DNA from: Asterochloris sp. CNOR1
Lineage: Eukaryota > Chlorophyta > Trebouxiophyceae > Trebouxiales > Trebouxiaceae
Direction of reading: 5' to 3'
DNA length: 64,000 bases
NCBI GenBank assembly: GCA_963969365.1
Contig: OZ017756.1
Span: 1-64,000 of the forward strand
Part shown: piece after piece, positions 45,301-56,398 of the stretch
Position numbering within the stretch: the first letter of the stretch is position 1
Layout of the letters: each line of letters starts with the position of its first letter
Position numbers and translations under genes: made by a program
Notes under the pieces: generated by a model
The model's database searches: none
The model's input: only the letters and a program-made list of their open reading frames with translations
What the model was told of the DNA's origin: nothing

Positions 45301-46685
45301 CGACCTGCTGCGCTGCCTCTCCTGCATCAGCCCCAATGAGACAGAGCTTGCCAGGCTGACAGGTAGGTGGCTCCAAGTGGTACTTTGCCAGGTCAGTTCC
45401 CTTACGGGCTGGAAGCACGGTCACTGCACGTCCCGGCTCCCGTGCTCGAGCTAAAATGAGACCAAGCTCGCTGAGCTCACAGATGGGTGGCTCTAAGTGG
45501 CAACTGCCAGATCACTTTTCAGGCCGGCTGCACGCACAGTCATTGCACGCCTTGCCTCCCCTGCTTCAGCCCCAACAATACTCAGCTGGCCATCATCTCT
45601 GGTAGTGCCTTTCGACTGCTGGCTGCAGCCATGCTGATGGACAGCCCAATGGCAGTGCAGGCGGCATGCCCATGTGACCTGCAGTGCGCACCATGTATGA
45701 CGCTGCTGTGCCACACTGGTGCAGACATGCCGACAGACAGCTCAGAGCAGGTACAAGCGGCAGCAGCCAAACTGCAGGAGCAGGGGGTGAAGTCAGTGCT
45801 GGCCAAGCTGGGCTCCAAGGGCTCTCTGCTGGTCAAGGAGGGCGGTCAGGTGCTCAAGCAAGACATACTGAAAGCTGACAAGGTGAGAATGTGGCATGAA
45901 GCACAGCATGTAGGTTGGCATGCAGCATGCGCGCTCACCAGTAGAGTGTCCAGGTTCTGGCTGCGCTGAGCAGCACAAGGGCTCCCTGCTGTTCATAGAG
46001 AGGGGCCAGGTGCTCGAGCGGGTCGCCCCCAGCTTGATATATACAAGGTGCAAGGTGGGCACGGCAGAAGGACGCATTGGCTGCCCTGGGTTTCCTCCTG
46101 TGCAGGAGTTAGACTGTCAGGCAAGCGTCTTTTCTTTTCAGAAGCTGATGATGGCCTGCCAACTGATGCCTGGCAGTGAGCATTTTGACAGTTTCAGGGT
46201 GGCTGACAGCCCTCAGCAAGGTCAGACATGAAGCAGCTCTGCTGCACAGCCTCTGGCCACCGCCACTTGTGCTGCTGGCTTCTCTTCCTGCCTGGATGGC
46301 ATACCTGCTAAGCCAGTGCAAAGACATGGGCTGCCTGCATGGTTCTTGAGTTGAGAACTCCCCCAACTGCAGGTTGTGGACACAACAGGGGCAGGGGACT
46401 GCTTCACCGGCGCTGTGGCCGTGGCACTACTGGAGGGCTTGAGCGAGCAGGAAGCCTTGAGATTTGCAGGTGAGGCAAGACAGTGGAGGCCTTGTCATTT
46501 AGAGTGTCAAAATTCAGCTAAGTGGGTTGTCAAGTCATGGACACAAATCATGAGAAGATTGGCATTGCTGAGTCTGTTTGTGTGCGCTGCCTGCAGCTGC
46601 TGCAGCATCAAGATGTGTTTCAAAGCCAGGGGCCATGCCTAGCATGCCAGGGCGACAGGAGGTGGACGAGCTGCTCAAGTCCTGA
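42340..46685 (+). CDS. RBSK: Ribokinase (PfkB family), probably organelle-targeted
   Basis: Ribokinase phosphorylates D-ribose at O5 with ATP. Ten exons close in phase: 42340-42520, 42602-42669, 42786-42845, 43481-43604, 43952-44022 (GC donor), 44439-44510, 45236-45362, 45725-45882, 46373-46469 and 46597-46685, giving 348 residues. The first 46 or so residues (MTMSMVQWRHRALPGSPAG...) are Arg/Ser/Ala-rich and look like a transit peptide; Arabidopsis RBSK is plastidial. Then VVVGSVNADIML, the substrate loop LPGGKGANQAAAAAM, VGTDANAQLVRSAL, the phosphate/Mg motif SPNETELARLTG, and the anion hole with catalytic Asp, VVDTTGAGDCFTGA. The C-terminus has SRCVSKPGAMPSMPGRQEV, the usual family end. All key residues are present. 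Confidence 0.93.
43270..43500 (+). repeat. Three-copy 83-85 bp echo of ribokinase exon 4 start
   Basis: TGCAGGTGGGGACC occurs with GTGGGGACC at 43313, 43398 and 43481. The last is the real acceptor and exon 4 start (VGTDANAQ). Upstream sequence (CATGCATCCC, CTGAGGCC) repeats with the same period, so whole units of 83-85 bp were duplicated. Confidence 0.88.
44900..45280 (+). repeat. Echo of ribokinase exon 7 core
   Basis: The real exon (45236-45362) contains VPVLLDCGG. A copy at about 44913-44945 in the preceding intron would read VPVLLDMESG. The copies are about 335 bp apart and share CCGGTGCTGCTGGAC. Confidence 0.75.
45323..45610 (+). repeat. Three-copy 119-bp echo of ribokinase exon 7 end
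   Basis: Units begin at about 45323, 45443 and 45562. Unit 1 spans the real exon end (SPNETELARLTG plus the GTAGGT donor) and about 75 bp of intron. Units 2 and 3 lie downstream in the intron. Unit 3 would read SPNNTQLAIISG, so the NxxE motif is lost. Confidence 0.88.
45815..46035 (+). repeat. Echo of ribokinase exon 8 end
   Basis: The real exon reads KGSLLVKEGGQVLKQ at about 45818-45862. A copy about 148 bp downstream in the intron would read KGSLLFIERGQVLER (about 45975-46020). Confidence 0.8.
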
Positions 46686-46817
46686 CATTCCTTGCATAGA
46701 CCCTCTAGAAGTTGGCATGTCCATGGCCTTCAGAACTGAAGGCCCAACTTTGAGCTGAAAAAGCGCAGCTCTGCCAGCTCACTGCGCTGACCCTAAGCAG
46801 CAGCAGTATGGAAACAG

Positions 46818-49272
46818 TCAGGCAGCTGGAAGGAAGGCTCCCGCCACTTTGCGCCCCTCCTGATTCAAAATGTTGAACGTGGCCACAGCATTGATCTGCA
46901 TGCATGAACGCTGCCCATGAACAGTTCAGCACTGTTCCAGCCACTGAAGGCTGTAGCCTGCTGCTGCACGCTTGTACTGTCAAAGGAATCTGCCAATGGC
47001 TTGCACTTTAAAGGATCAGCATGATGAAACACCACAGCAGAAACCAAGCTGGTGGCGCAGGTGAGTGTCTGATTTGCTGAAGGCACGCTGGGGGAGCTGG
47101 TGAAGAGATCTGTTGACTGCCAGCTCTAGTCTGCGCAATCGGCAGCAACATGCATGTTGCAGGCATGGATGACTGCTTAGATGACAGGGGGTCTTCACTC
47201 ACCGTGTCACTGGCCTCATATGACATGCCCAGTCCAATCAGCCATCGCTGCAGCTCAGGAATGATTGGCTGAGACTTGAGTCCGGTCCCCAAAATGAGCA
47301 GATCTGCACACACAAGCGAAGACATGAGAGTGGGAGTGGGACCACTGTACTCTGCTGAGAAGCAGCCGGGGCACCATAGAGCGCAAGGCAGGGCCAGGCA
47401 CGGGCACTCCCGTGGGCTTGAGACACAAATGGCCATGGGAGGGCAGGAATGACAGGCACTTGTAGTGCAATAAGGCTGGCTTGCCCTGGGCTGGCTTGTC
47501 ATGTGCTCCTGACTGCAGCATGAAAGGTGCACGCACTCGCCACCGCGGGCTGGGTGAGCTCAAGTCAAGTCAGGGGCAGCACAGACAGAGACTCCAGCCT
47601 GACGCAGGACTCAGGGCTGCCATACATGCAGTGCAAGTGGCTCTCGTGGAGCCACGCTAGATACCTGTTGGGGATCGGACTTCCTTGGCTGCTCCAGACA
47701 AGTGCTGCTCCTTGTCTGACCTGTGCCTGGCTTGGTTGGGCAGCATGTACGGGATCTCTCTGGAGTGACCCCCACAAGTTCGACCGTGCAGTCATGTGCT
47801 GCATGATTCATAAAGCAGTACCAACCTGGGACTGGCCTGGTCAGGCGCGGCATGGACGAGATCTGCAGCGTCAAGTCTGCCAAGGACTCGACAGCCCGCT
47901 TTGTGTACAGTCACATGCAAGCCTGCCTTGTGTCTCATCCAGGGGGAGAGAAGCAGCCTGGACAGGGTCTTCTGTGCTGCGTCTGCTCACTGGCTGGGGC
48001 TGGACCACCACGTGGAGCTAGCGGAGGCTTGGGCAGTGCAGCATATCCGCGTACCTGGGGCTGCCTTGCCAATTGCAGCACAGACAGGCGCATGCACTGC
48101 CACAGGCCATGTGATTGTTTGCCAGGCGCATCACAGGGTGCTTGCCAGGTGCGTCACTGACAGGCAAAGTGCTGCTCACCTGAGGCTGCCTTGGTGAGGT
48201 GCAGCATGGCCGGCTCCCCCTCTAGTCGCCTGGAGCTGGCCTGGATTGTGAGGTAAGTGAGATGAAAAGGTGAGGAGCAAGGAGTGGCAGGCAGTGCTTG
48301 CCTGGGGCGGGCTTGGTCAGGTGCAGCATGGATAGGGTCTGTGGCGTCACGTCCGACAGCGACTCGACCGCCCACATCGTGTACAAGTCCCCCATGCACA
48401 GCAGGGGGCCCTCCACTGCCACATCGTTAACGATGAAGCCCGTGGGGTTGTACCTGCAGGCATCAGAGTGTGCACAGGTGATCAGAGGCTGGCATCCAGC
48501 CAGCAACATTTGCACTCTTGACAGGGATTTCGTATGGTTCTGCTGGAGGGTGAAGAAACAGAGGCGCCTGGGGACCTGTAGGTACTTTCAAGTACACAAC
48601 TCATCTTAATGCAGCCGCCCAGCCAAGTTGAGCGCAATGCTGAAATGAGCTGCTGGCAATGCTGACTATTGGCACAGTTGCTGAGCAGAGCCCCACCAAG
48701 AGCAGTCATGACCCAACAGTGCGCATACTTGGATGTAGCACGACGCTGCGAATGTGCAGAGCAGCAGACGCTGCTGATATGGATGCTCAGGCAGGCTGGC
48801 ACTCCCCGCACATGTCTTGGATGCCAACATGCGGTGCAGAGCTAGCAGGCTTGCAATCAAAAGCCAGGAGGTTTCGCAGCAGAGGCTCAGCCAGGTGCTG
48901 GATGCTGAGCCAGGCTGATTCACACAAGGACCGACCACTCACCCTTCAATGCGCACAATGCCAGACTCGGCAGTGATGAGGTCGTAATCCTCTGCAGCAG
49001 TGGTGAATCTCCTGCGCCAACAGCTGCAGGTGAAGAAATTGCACACTCAAACATTGCTGCTGCAACCTGAGCAGCAGATGTTGTTAGTTCACGTACTGGA
49101 GTCGTGGGCCAACACTGCACAAGGACCAAAGCTGGCTTCCCTGACAGGGTCGCCCTGCCGAAAAGGCTTGGGCCACTTGCCTGAGCTGTGAATGACCAGC
49201 AGGCCGGGCAACCGATGAGTAGGCCCTGGTGATGTCGTTCAATGCCCTGTCCAGCCTGAAACGACCTCGCAT
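46818..49272 (-). CDS. NDUFAF3: Mitochondrial complex I assembly factor NDUFAF3-like (Mth938 domain)
   Basis: NDUFAF3 works with NDUFAF4 in early assembly of the Q module of respiratory complex I. Five exons close in phase: 49272-49181 (GC donor CAG|GCAAGT), 49023-48943, 48453-48302 (GC donor CAG|GCAAGC), 47303-47203 and 46895-46818, giving 167 residues. The N-terminus (MRGRFRLDRALNDITRAYSS, followed by WRRRFTT) is a typical mitochondrial presequence. The Mth938-type fold shows YNPTGFIVNDVAVEGPLLCM, then LLILGTGLKSQPIIPELQRW, then NAVATFNILNQEGRKVAGAF, in the order known for the family (human 184 residues). It converges on ribokinase with 132 bp between stops. The same strand carries the small organelle protein 245 bp upstream. 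Confidence 0.88.
47690..48453 (-). repeat. Array of pseudo-exons after NDUFAF3 exon 3
   Basis: The real exon 3 has AVESLSDVTPQTLSMLHLTK. Decayed copies follow it in the same intron. One is at about 48178-48225 (AMLHLTKAASG). One is at about 47836-47905 (AVESLADLTLQISSMPRLT). One is at about 47695-47790 (TVELVGVTPERSRTCCPT). All are in the same orientation. This is the richest echo array in the window. Confidence 0.85.
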
Positions 49273-49517
49273 GTTCTGGTCAAATATCACCTCTCATTCT
49301 TGCAGCTATCAGTCAATGCAGGGTGGCATGATGCTCCCAGGCTCATCAGGGTATACACAGCTATGGCACATTATCAAGGAATCAGGGTTATAGATTCAAT
49401 GCAATCAAATCAGATGCAGCTGTCTGCATATCCCAGGGCCTGCGCTGGAGGTGACAGCAGTGGCCAGCCTCTTGCATGCACAGTGTGTCTCAAGCCAATC
49501 TCTGCAGTGGCTGGCAC

Positions 49518-50908
49518 TCAGTTCTTCCTGGGCCAGTCATTCCTGTGCAGGTCCTGCGCCTGCTCAGGGTCCCTGATAGAGTTCCTCAGGGGGCTGGGGT
49601 AGTCAGGTGTGGATACTGTGGGGCCACCTGCAGCAAAAGAAAACAACAGGTCTTGGTAAATGTTGCCTGCAGCTGCAGGTGGACATGGGGCTGGGGGGCA
49701 TGGGGATTGAAGGTCGCGCTGCATCATAGTATGGTGGCTGCAGTTCATCGGTGGTTGTGTTGTGTGGCCACCCCATCAGGTGTTGCGGGCTAGGGTATCC
49801 AGCATAAACACCTTTGGGCCCGCCTGCGAACTCCTGGTGGTGTAAAAATGTTTGCTGCGATGGGCGCGTGCTCTAGTGCGGCAGGCTGGGCACAAAGCCT
49901 GCCAACAGCTGTACGAATGACTGTGCTTCAAGACTCTGAAGGAGCTTGAGCATGAACAGCTGGCAGCTGCCTGCAGCGAGTTTCAGCATGAGGTTGTTGT
50001 GAACATACCCGGCAGCTGCGGCTGTCAATCATGGACACCTGTATCCTGCCTACAACCTGTGAATGGAGTCTGTAGCTGCAGCAGTCATTGCTGCTTTATG
50101 CAGTCCTCGAGGGGCTGGCTCAGTCGTGTATGACCTGCCCGCTATTTCCAACAGGCTGTAATTCCCACCTGAAAGAAGTTGCCTGGGGCATGTGGCTGCT
50201 GTTCATGGGGTGGTGCAGACTATGAGCTGACCAGCCTGCCTCACTTTCGGGTGCACAGCACATGTCCTTGCCTGCCTGAGCCACCTGCTTTGTGAAATCT
50301 TAGGCACATCAGAACAAACAGATGCCTGCTTCAGGGCGCTTCATGTGATCTGCAGATGGAGTAGCCTCGTGCTCGATGCCAGCCCCTCAGGCATGCATCC
50401 CACCCTCTGGGCCCTACGTGTGCCTGGGGGGGTGCATCAGGACCTGTTTCATACGCTGCATGTACACTGCAGCTGCTGCTCACCTTCTGGGACCTCCACG
50501 TGCTTGGGGAACCCCTCAGGCCTGCGTTCTCCAATATTGGCCTCGTCTGGGCCCTGCTGCTGGCCCTGCTTACGCGGGCCAGCACCGGTGGCGCCTCCCT
50601 TGGTTGCCTTTGAGGCAAATCCACGCGTGAGTGCTGCCAGGCGGCCGGATGCTGCTGTCTGCATGCAGCAGGGTAGTTGGTTGACGATATGGCAAGTGCT
50701 GTGTTGACATATGATTTGCATGATGTTCCTGCTTGATGTGTGGGAAACAAAGCATGCCAATGCCTGAATCAAGCTGTCACTCCTGTGCCCAGCAAGGCAT
50801 TGCCTGGACATGCCAGCATGTAAATCCACAAGGGCCAGGCAGGACTGCAATCGCGTGCTGTTTGCTCACCTTGGTCACAATGCTGCTCATGACTGTGCCC
50901 TGCATCAT
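49518..50908 (-). CDS. Small organelle-targeted protein, unidentified
   Basis: Three exons close in phase: 50908-50870 (MMQGTVMSSIVTK), 50658-50484 and 49627-49518, giving 107 residues. Residues 14-30 (TAASGRLAALTRGFASK) look like a mitochondrial presequence ending at a typical FAS cleavage context. The mature part is hydrophilic and Gly/Pro/Gln-rich (GFPKHVEVPEGGPTVSTPDY). It ends PSPLRNSIRDPEQAQDLHRN followed by six more residues. There is no membrane segment. I do not recognise a family. An alternative last exon about 200 bp upstream (at about 49817, GGPKGVYAGYPSPQH) fits the same phase. Confidence 0.65.
49600..49830 (-). repeat. Duplicated last-exon start of the small organelle protein
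   Basis: Two acceptor-plus-exon starts lie in the same phase: GGPTVSTPDYPSP (from 49627) and GGPKGVYAGYPSP (from about 49817). Both follow a CAG and both run open to a stop. One is an echo of the other, or they are alternative terminal exons. Confidence 0.65.
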
Positions 50909-51279
50909 CGGCAGAGTCTGTGAGACATGAAGGGAGTGACATGGAAGCTTGTGTTGATGCAAGCAGGCGAACTTGACCTGTGACTTGCCAACAGTCACGC
51001 GGGATGTCCAAAGATGCTGTTGTACAGACGCAGGATGCCCAGGTGTCAGACAGGCTTGTATACTTGTCTTCTTGCATTGTGTTACATGCATTCATGGCTG
51101 AGACTTGCAACAAGCAGTGCAACTCGGAGGCATTCAAGTAGCAGCAGGGCATGCTTGAAACAATCACTTGCAAACTTTGGACGTGTCACGAGAACGGCAT
51201 GCATATGAAATGACAAGGATGTGTTATGATCGTCTGCGTGCTCATCAGAGGCTGCAGACTCTGAACAGCCACTCAGTGA

Positions 51280-51956
51280 CTTTTTAACAGACATCTCCAG
51301 GCCGGTGCGCCGCTGCTTGTACTTGACAGGCACGCCGGCTGGCTGCAGCACTGCACAGACGGGCACACTCCATCTTGCGCTCACGCCTCTGCTGCAGCTG
51401 CTTGCGCATCTTGCTCTGCGCTGCAGCCTCAGGGTCCACCAGGACCTGCAAGACATGCATGGTGCTTGGCAGCCTTCCGCAGCTGCTCTGCCCTACCGTA
51501 AACCTCGCCACGGACCGCACATTGCATTCCCATTCCCCATCAGGGCCTCCCACGTGCATGACAGGAGGCTGGGGGCCAGAGGAGGTGGCTGTGGCAGCTG
51601 TGGGGGGTCCAGGTCAGATTTTGTGTGCCATATCTTGCTGAGCCACTGCATCCATGTTGGGCATGGCAGGCTAGGACCCCCTCAGAGGGCCTCTGCTCCT
51701 GGTAGCTGGATCCTCCTCCTCCTCCTCCTCCTCCGTTTGACTTGGCTGGTGCTGCTGTTCCAACTTGCACAATTATCTGGTGCCCTACCGCTTGTTGCTC
51801 ACATAGGCCATGAGCAGTATCTGGCTGGCCCGCTACACCTGCACAGAGCTGATGAATGAGCGCTGCTTCTGCATAACCAGTGTTGCTTATGCCCAGAGCA
51901 GTCTGATCAGGGCGCATTTGCCTGGAGCAGTTGCTGTCTGCCATGATCATATGCAA
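51280..51956 (-). CDS. Unidentified gene fragment set
   Basis: Several exon-like minus-strand pieces are visible. A candidate start near 51944 reads MADSNCSRQMRPDQTALGIS and runs to a GTAGGG donor after CEQQA. A later piece reads GPDGEWECNVRSVARF, and a further piece behind a CTTGCAG acceptor reads VLVDPEAAAQSKMRKQLQQR. An acidic run (six GAG codons, Glu in one frame, Gly in another) lies at about 51715-51732. I cannot close the phases or name a family. The gene may continue below 51.28 kb (a frame reading GVPVKYKQRRTGLEMSVKKS). It is head-to-head with the amidase gene. Confidence 0.35.
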
Positions 51957-52153
51957 TGGTCCGTCTCTTGATGATGTGACTAAATTATCTTGACAGAAAG
52001 AAAGCAGGTTAGGACCTAGTACGTTTACTTTGTCAGCCTACATACATAAGAGACATTCTCGCCCCTGATCTCTCGTTCCAGAGGTTGTGATTGTCGGGGA
52101 CGGAGTGAGAGAGCTGTCATCGATCTTTGACTTGACCATCCGGAGGATCCGGC
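51957..52153. promoter_or_regulatory. Divergent intergenic region before the amidase gene
   Basis: This is about 200 bp between the candidate start of the minus-strand gene and the amidase ATG. It should contain the amidase promoter. It holds no recognisable motif, apart from being more AT-rich than its surroundings at 51960-52050. Confidence 0.4.
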
Positions 52154-55100
52154 ATGGTGGCGACCTATGATTCAAGGAGGGCAGCTGCCCTCCTTAGCTG
52201 GCTCCTCGCAGCCCTCCTGGTGACATCTGGTAAGACCTGCTGGCCAAGCTGTGGTTGCCAATGACCAGATCATCCTCAATTTCTGCCCCTAGCGAGGGCC
52301 AATATGGAACAGCCGTAATGGCTGCAGGCACTGTCACAGAGGCTAGACGCGATGGTGGCAGGCACATGTTGCAAGCCCCTGCGCCTGCACCATCAACTGC
52401 CCTAAGCCCCCTGGCCCCCGCAAACCTCTACACCCTGTCGGCTACAGATGCCATTGGTTTCTTGTGTGCAAGGAACATCACTGCTGTTCAGTATGTCCAG
52501 GTCAGGCCTGCTCAGGCCTGTGGTGCATGATGAGTGCCCTGCCCCGCTGGAGCTGTTGCAGTGACCCTGATCAGATCTGCAGGCGTTAACGGGTTGAGGA
52601 TGAGGATTGCTGGTTGTTGCAGGCCTTGCTCGATCATTTCAATGGAGGAGGCTGGTCCTGCATCAATGCCTTCATCGGCTTCAACAGCACCCGGGTGAGC
52701 CTTTACTGCACTTGTCAGCATCAACACGCGTATACTGCTTGTCTGGACCGGCAACAGACCTCATCCTATCAGCACATCCTACAACAAAAACAGCCTTTTC
52801 AGTTACACATGTCAGTACTTCCTACAACAAAACCAGCCTTTTCATTTTCATATGTCTGTTGACATGAAAGCCTGATGGACCCTTTGCCATGCAAGGGGCA
52901 ACCATCAGCAGTTGCCTACGAAGCTGAACAGTCATTGTCATATTTTCACGCAAGATGCAGCCTTTCTGTGCTGTGCAGGTGCTGCAAGAGGCGGCTGCCA
53001 TTGATGCGAAGGCGGCTGCCGGACAGAGCATTTTGCCGCTGTGCGGACTGCCTCTAGTCGTCAAGGATACCATAGACTGCCTGCCATATGCAACATCAGC
53101 AGCCACGCCAGCTTTGCTTGGTGAGGTTTGAACTCCACAGACACTTGCTTGCACTGTGACAGTACTGTCCCTCCCAAGCCAGCGTTGATCTGTTGACTGG
53201 GGAGCACACCCCCTGCAAACAACAGATTGCAGGTGTTTCTTCTGCTGAAGACCTGCCATGTTGCAGGAGCCTTTCCCCCCTTTGAGGCCCAGATGGTCAC
53301 GTCCTACAAGAATGCAAATGGCATCATCATGGGTAAACATTTTACGATGTCCGGCCGTTCAGCCTCTGCAGTTTTGCTGCCCATTGGCATGAGGACTTAT
53401 CACAAGTTTCTGACTGCCACCTTGCGACCCTGAAGCTTCTCTGATGGTTGCAGAGCCACACTGCTGTGCTTGCAGGCAAGTCCAATCTGGCTGAGCTATC
53501 GACTGCAGTCACAGGCCTCAATCCGGACTCCAACGGCATCAGATGTCCCCTCAATGCATACGACCAGACCAGGGTTGTCGGAGGTGTGAGCACAGTGGCT
53601 GTCATGACATGTTTGGCCCAACAGCAGACTTGTCGTTTCCTACACATGAGGAGGCAGCTCAAAATCTCAGCTGCCGCTCATGCTGCACCCTTTGCCAGCA
53701 ACAGCGGTGGCAGACGCTCACACACCATGCTGGAAGGCCTTTGTGTGACCCAATCTCCCCTGGTGTGCAGGCTCCAGCGCTGGGTCAGGGGCCTCTGTCG
53801 GGGCACGTATCGCACCGTGGGCCCTCTGCGAGGACACTGGTGGCAGCTGCAGAGCTCCCGCCATTGCGAACGGTGAATGCTACTGCACCACCTGCCACCC
53901 TCTCCCTGCCATCAGATTGCACCCCTGCACACCCACAGGCACACTGCCTGGTTTCGCCGCTGTTGGGTTGCAGTCTCTGACTGTTGCAGGCATCAGCCAC
54001 ACCAAGACAGCAACACAGACTTGGCGCATGCCGTTGTGCTGCAGGCATCTTTGGCTTCAGGCCCACGCTGCACTGCTACAACTACACCAACACGTTGGTG
54101 CCAGCAACCTTCACTCGCGACACTGTTGGTAGGTTTTCTTTGGCTTGTTTGTCATGCATACCCTCCCAGCTACACTGGCTGATGTGAGACCACTGCAACA
54201 AGCATGAGGAGCAAGTCACACCTGTGCTTGTCTCACTGCTTTGCTGCTACATGCAGGCAGCATGGGGCGGACTGCAGAAGATCTGGTGATGCTTGACAGC
54301 ATCGTCCGAACGCCCAACATCACGACGACTGGGGTGGGCATCCTGCCTACCCCGGTGTCCTGCGATGTGAATGTCGACCGCAACCTCAGCCTTGCGGGCC
54401 TCCGTATTGGGCTGCCCAGCACCTTTGGTGGGTCTGGGCGCTGACACCCTTCACAGTCCTGGCTGCCACCTGATTGGGTCAGGTGCCCCAGGACCTTTGC
54501 GGCAGGTCACGAGGACGCTGGGGCCTTTATTGCTTATGAGTCCTGCCATCACTCAAGTGGAACCTTGCAGGATGGGTGAGGCCAGGCATTGACGCCAGCA
54601 TCGAGGCCGCCGTCAACAATGCGGTCGCCAAGCTGACAGAAGCGGGCGCGGTTCTGGTGCCGTTTGACTCTTCACCCCTTGACCAGGCCAACGTGGCTGC
54701 AGCAGAACCCAGGGCATATGAGCAGGGTGATGCCCTGTCCAGGCAAGCACACCTTGCAACGATGGAGCCCGTCATTGCTTGCCCTTTTGTGTGAGGGTTA
54801 CTTCCGTATTTGCGATTGCAGGTATTTGTACGTCCACAACTACAGCATGTCTATTCTGGACGTGAGTGGAACGGGCCACCCCACCTGCTGAATATTCATG
54901 TGTTGCTGAACAAGAACTCACACCTTGACAGTGGTGCTGCAGGTGTTCCAGCAGATCAACAGGCCAACCTACCGAGCCAGCTTCCTATATGATCTGACAA
55001 TACGTGACGACACTTATGGCATCAAGTGGGTGCAGATAGTTCGTGTGATTGGGGTGGGCAAGTTCTTGCAGCACCTTCCTGGCGTTCTGACCTGGCGCGT

Positions 55101-56398
55101 GACTTTGTGCCTAAGTGTCCTGCTGATGAAGTTGAGTTCAAACGATGCTGGAGCGAGGGGTGTCTGGTGGTGCCTCTGCATGGCCATCAGCTGCAGGTGT
55201 TCCTGCCCTTGACCTCAAGATGGCTCAGCTTAAAGCGCACTTTGACTCATTGAATGGTCGCACTGCAGTGGCGGCAGCAATGAAGAATGGGTTCGATACC
55301 TTCAAAATGGTGAGATCTTTCAGCTTTCCCTCCTGTGGCTTTCTCCCGGAAGTCCCAGGGCTCAAGAGTGCTCTGGTGTGCTGCAGGCCGGTTGAACACG
55401 ACTGCAACCTGGAACCGTACCTTCCAGCAGTACAACCTGTCAGTGCTTCTTTACCCAGGCTTTGCACTCTCTGTCCCACCTGTGGATGCTGGAGGTGATC
55501 TCAAAAGGCTGGTTTGTCTCCTTGATAGCTGCTTGCACGTCAGGTCTGGAGTGGTGATCCTGAACGGCCCGCATCATCCTGAGTCACTCCACGCCTCTGC
55601 AGAACCCTACAACATGCTGTCAAATGGTACGGTCGTCTCAGCTGGAAGCCAGACTTTCTTTCAGGACGATGCGCAGTCAACCGCAACAGGTATCCCACGC
55701 CGCACGGTCTTGATTGGAGATCTCAGTGCATGCACTGCCCATGTAACAGCCGCTGCTGACTTGGCCGCTCTTGGTTGCCATACCAGCAAGCCCCAGAGCC
55801 CCACGCATGAGATTTTGTACATCCCAGCAGGCTGAGAAAGCTGTCCCTTTCTGCCTGCAGCTCTTGCGTTCCCTGTGGGACTCGACAGCCTTGGTCACCC
55901 CACAGGACTGCAACTGGCTGGGTTGCCGGGTCAGGACAGCCTGCTGCTGTCGCTCTCCATTGCCATGGAGAAGCTCTTTGGCCTGCTGCCCCCTCCTGCA
56001 GCCATGGCCGGCTGCTCTGGATGTCAGTCAGTTGCCAAGTTCGTCACGCCCACCTTCAATGGAACTGCACAGCCCAATGCAACTCAAGTTTGGTCCACGT
56101 TTGGCTTCACCTTCAACGGCACCTGCAACAGCAGCTATCTCACCACCTATGGCCAAAATGGTGAGCCCAAGCTGGGCTGCCGTGATTGCCCTGGCTGTGA
56201 GACGCACCACCTGAGCTGGCTGATCTGCTGCACAAGTATGTCTGCGTGAGCAGCTCCATCGTGTCAGCTTGGGCTCAGCCATCTCCTGCTACAGCTGTTG
56301 CATGCTCACCTGCGCAGCAATGTTGTGGTCTTTCCTCTGCAGGCATTCTGGGTACAGGCACCAACAACTTCATGGCACCCGTCTCCGCAGCTGGTTGA
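52154..56398 (+). CDS. Secreted amidase (amidase signature family)
   Basis: Members hydrolyse amide bonds with a Ser-cisSer-Lys triad. Exon 1 (52154-52229) encodes a signal peptide, MVATYDSRRAAALLSWLLAA and on to LLVTS. Later exons include 52327-52500 and 52622-52693. The catalytic Lys lies in GLPLVVKDTIDCLPYATSAA (about 53045-53112). GSSAGSGASVGARIAPW and DTGGSCRAPAIANG (about 53771-53873) carry the cis-Ser and the nucleophile. Then GIFGFRPTLHCYNYTNT (about 54046), SMGRTAEDLVMLDSIVRT (54258 on), and FPVGLDSLGHPTGLQLAG (about 55868). A tail of about 90 residues with Cys and several N-glycosylation sites (NGT, NAT, NSS) ends at TGTNNFMAPVSAAG. The triad is intact. The substrate cannot be told. 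Signal peptide plus N-glycosylation sites point to the secretory route. Some middle exon borders (54.7-55.7 kb) are approximate. Confidence 0.87.
52775..52859 (+). repeat. 43-bp tandem duplicate in an amidase intron
   Basis: Two near-identical units share TCCTACAACAAAA and CAGCCTTTTCA (52775-52817 and 52818-52859). They differ at few positions, so this is among the youngest duplications in the window. Confidence 0.8.

Noticed and set aside
51715-51732. Gly-rich run (eight Gly) as a structural motif
   Set aside because: It is one frame of a GAG/GGA triplet run. The neighbouring frame gives a Glu run, and the true reading frame is not established.
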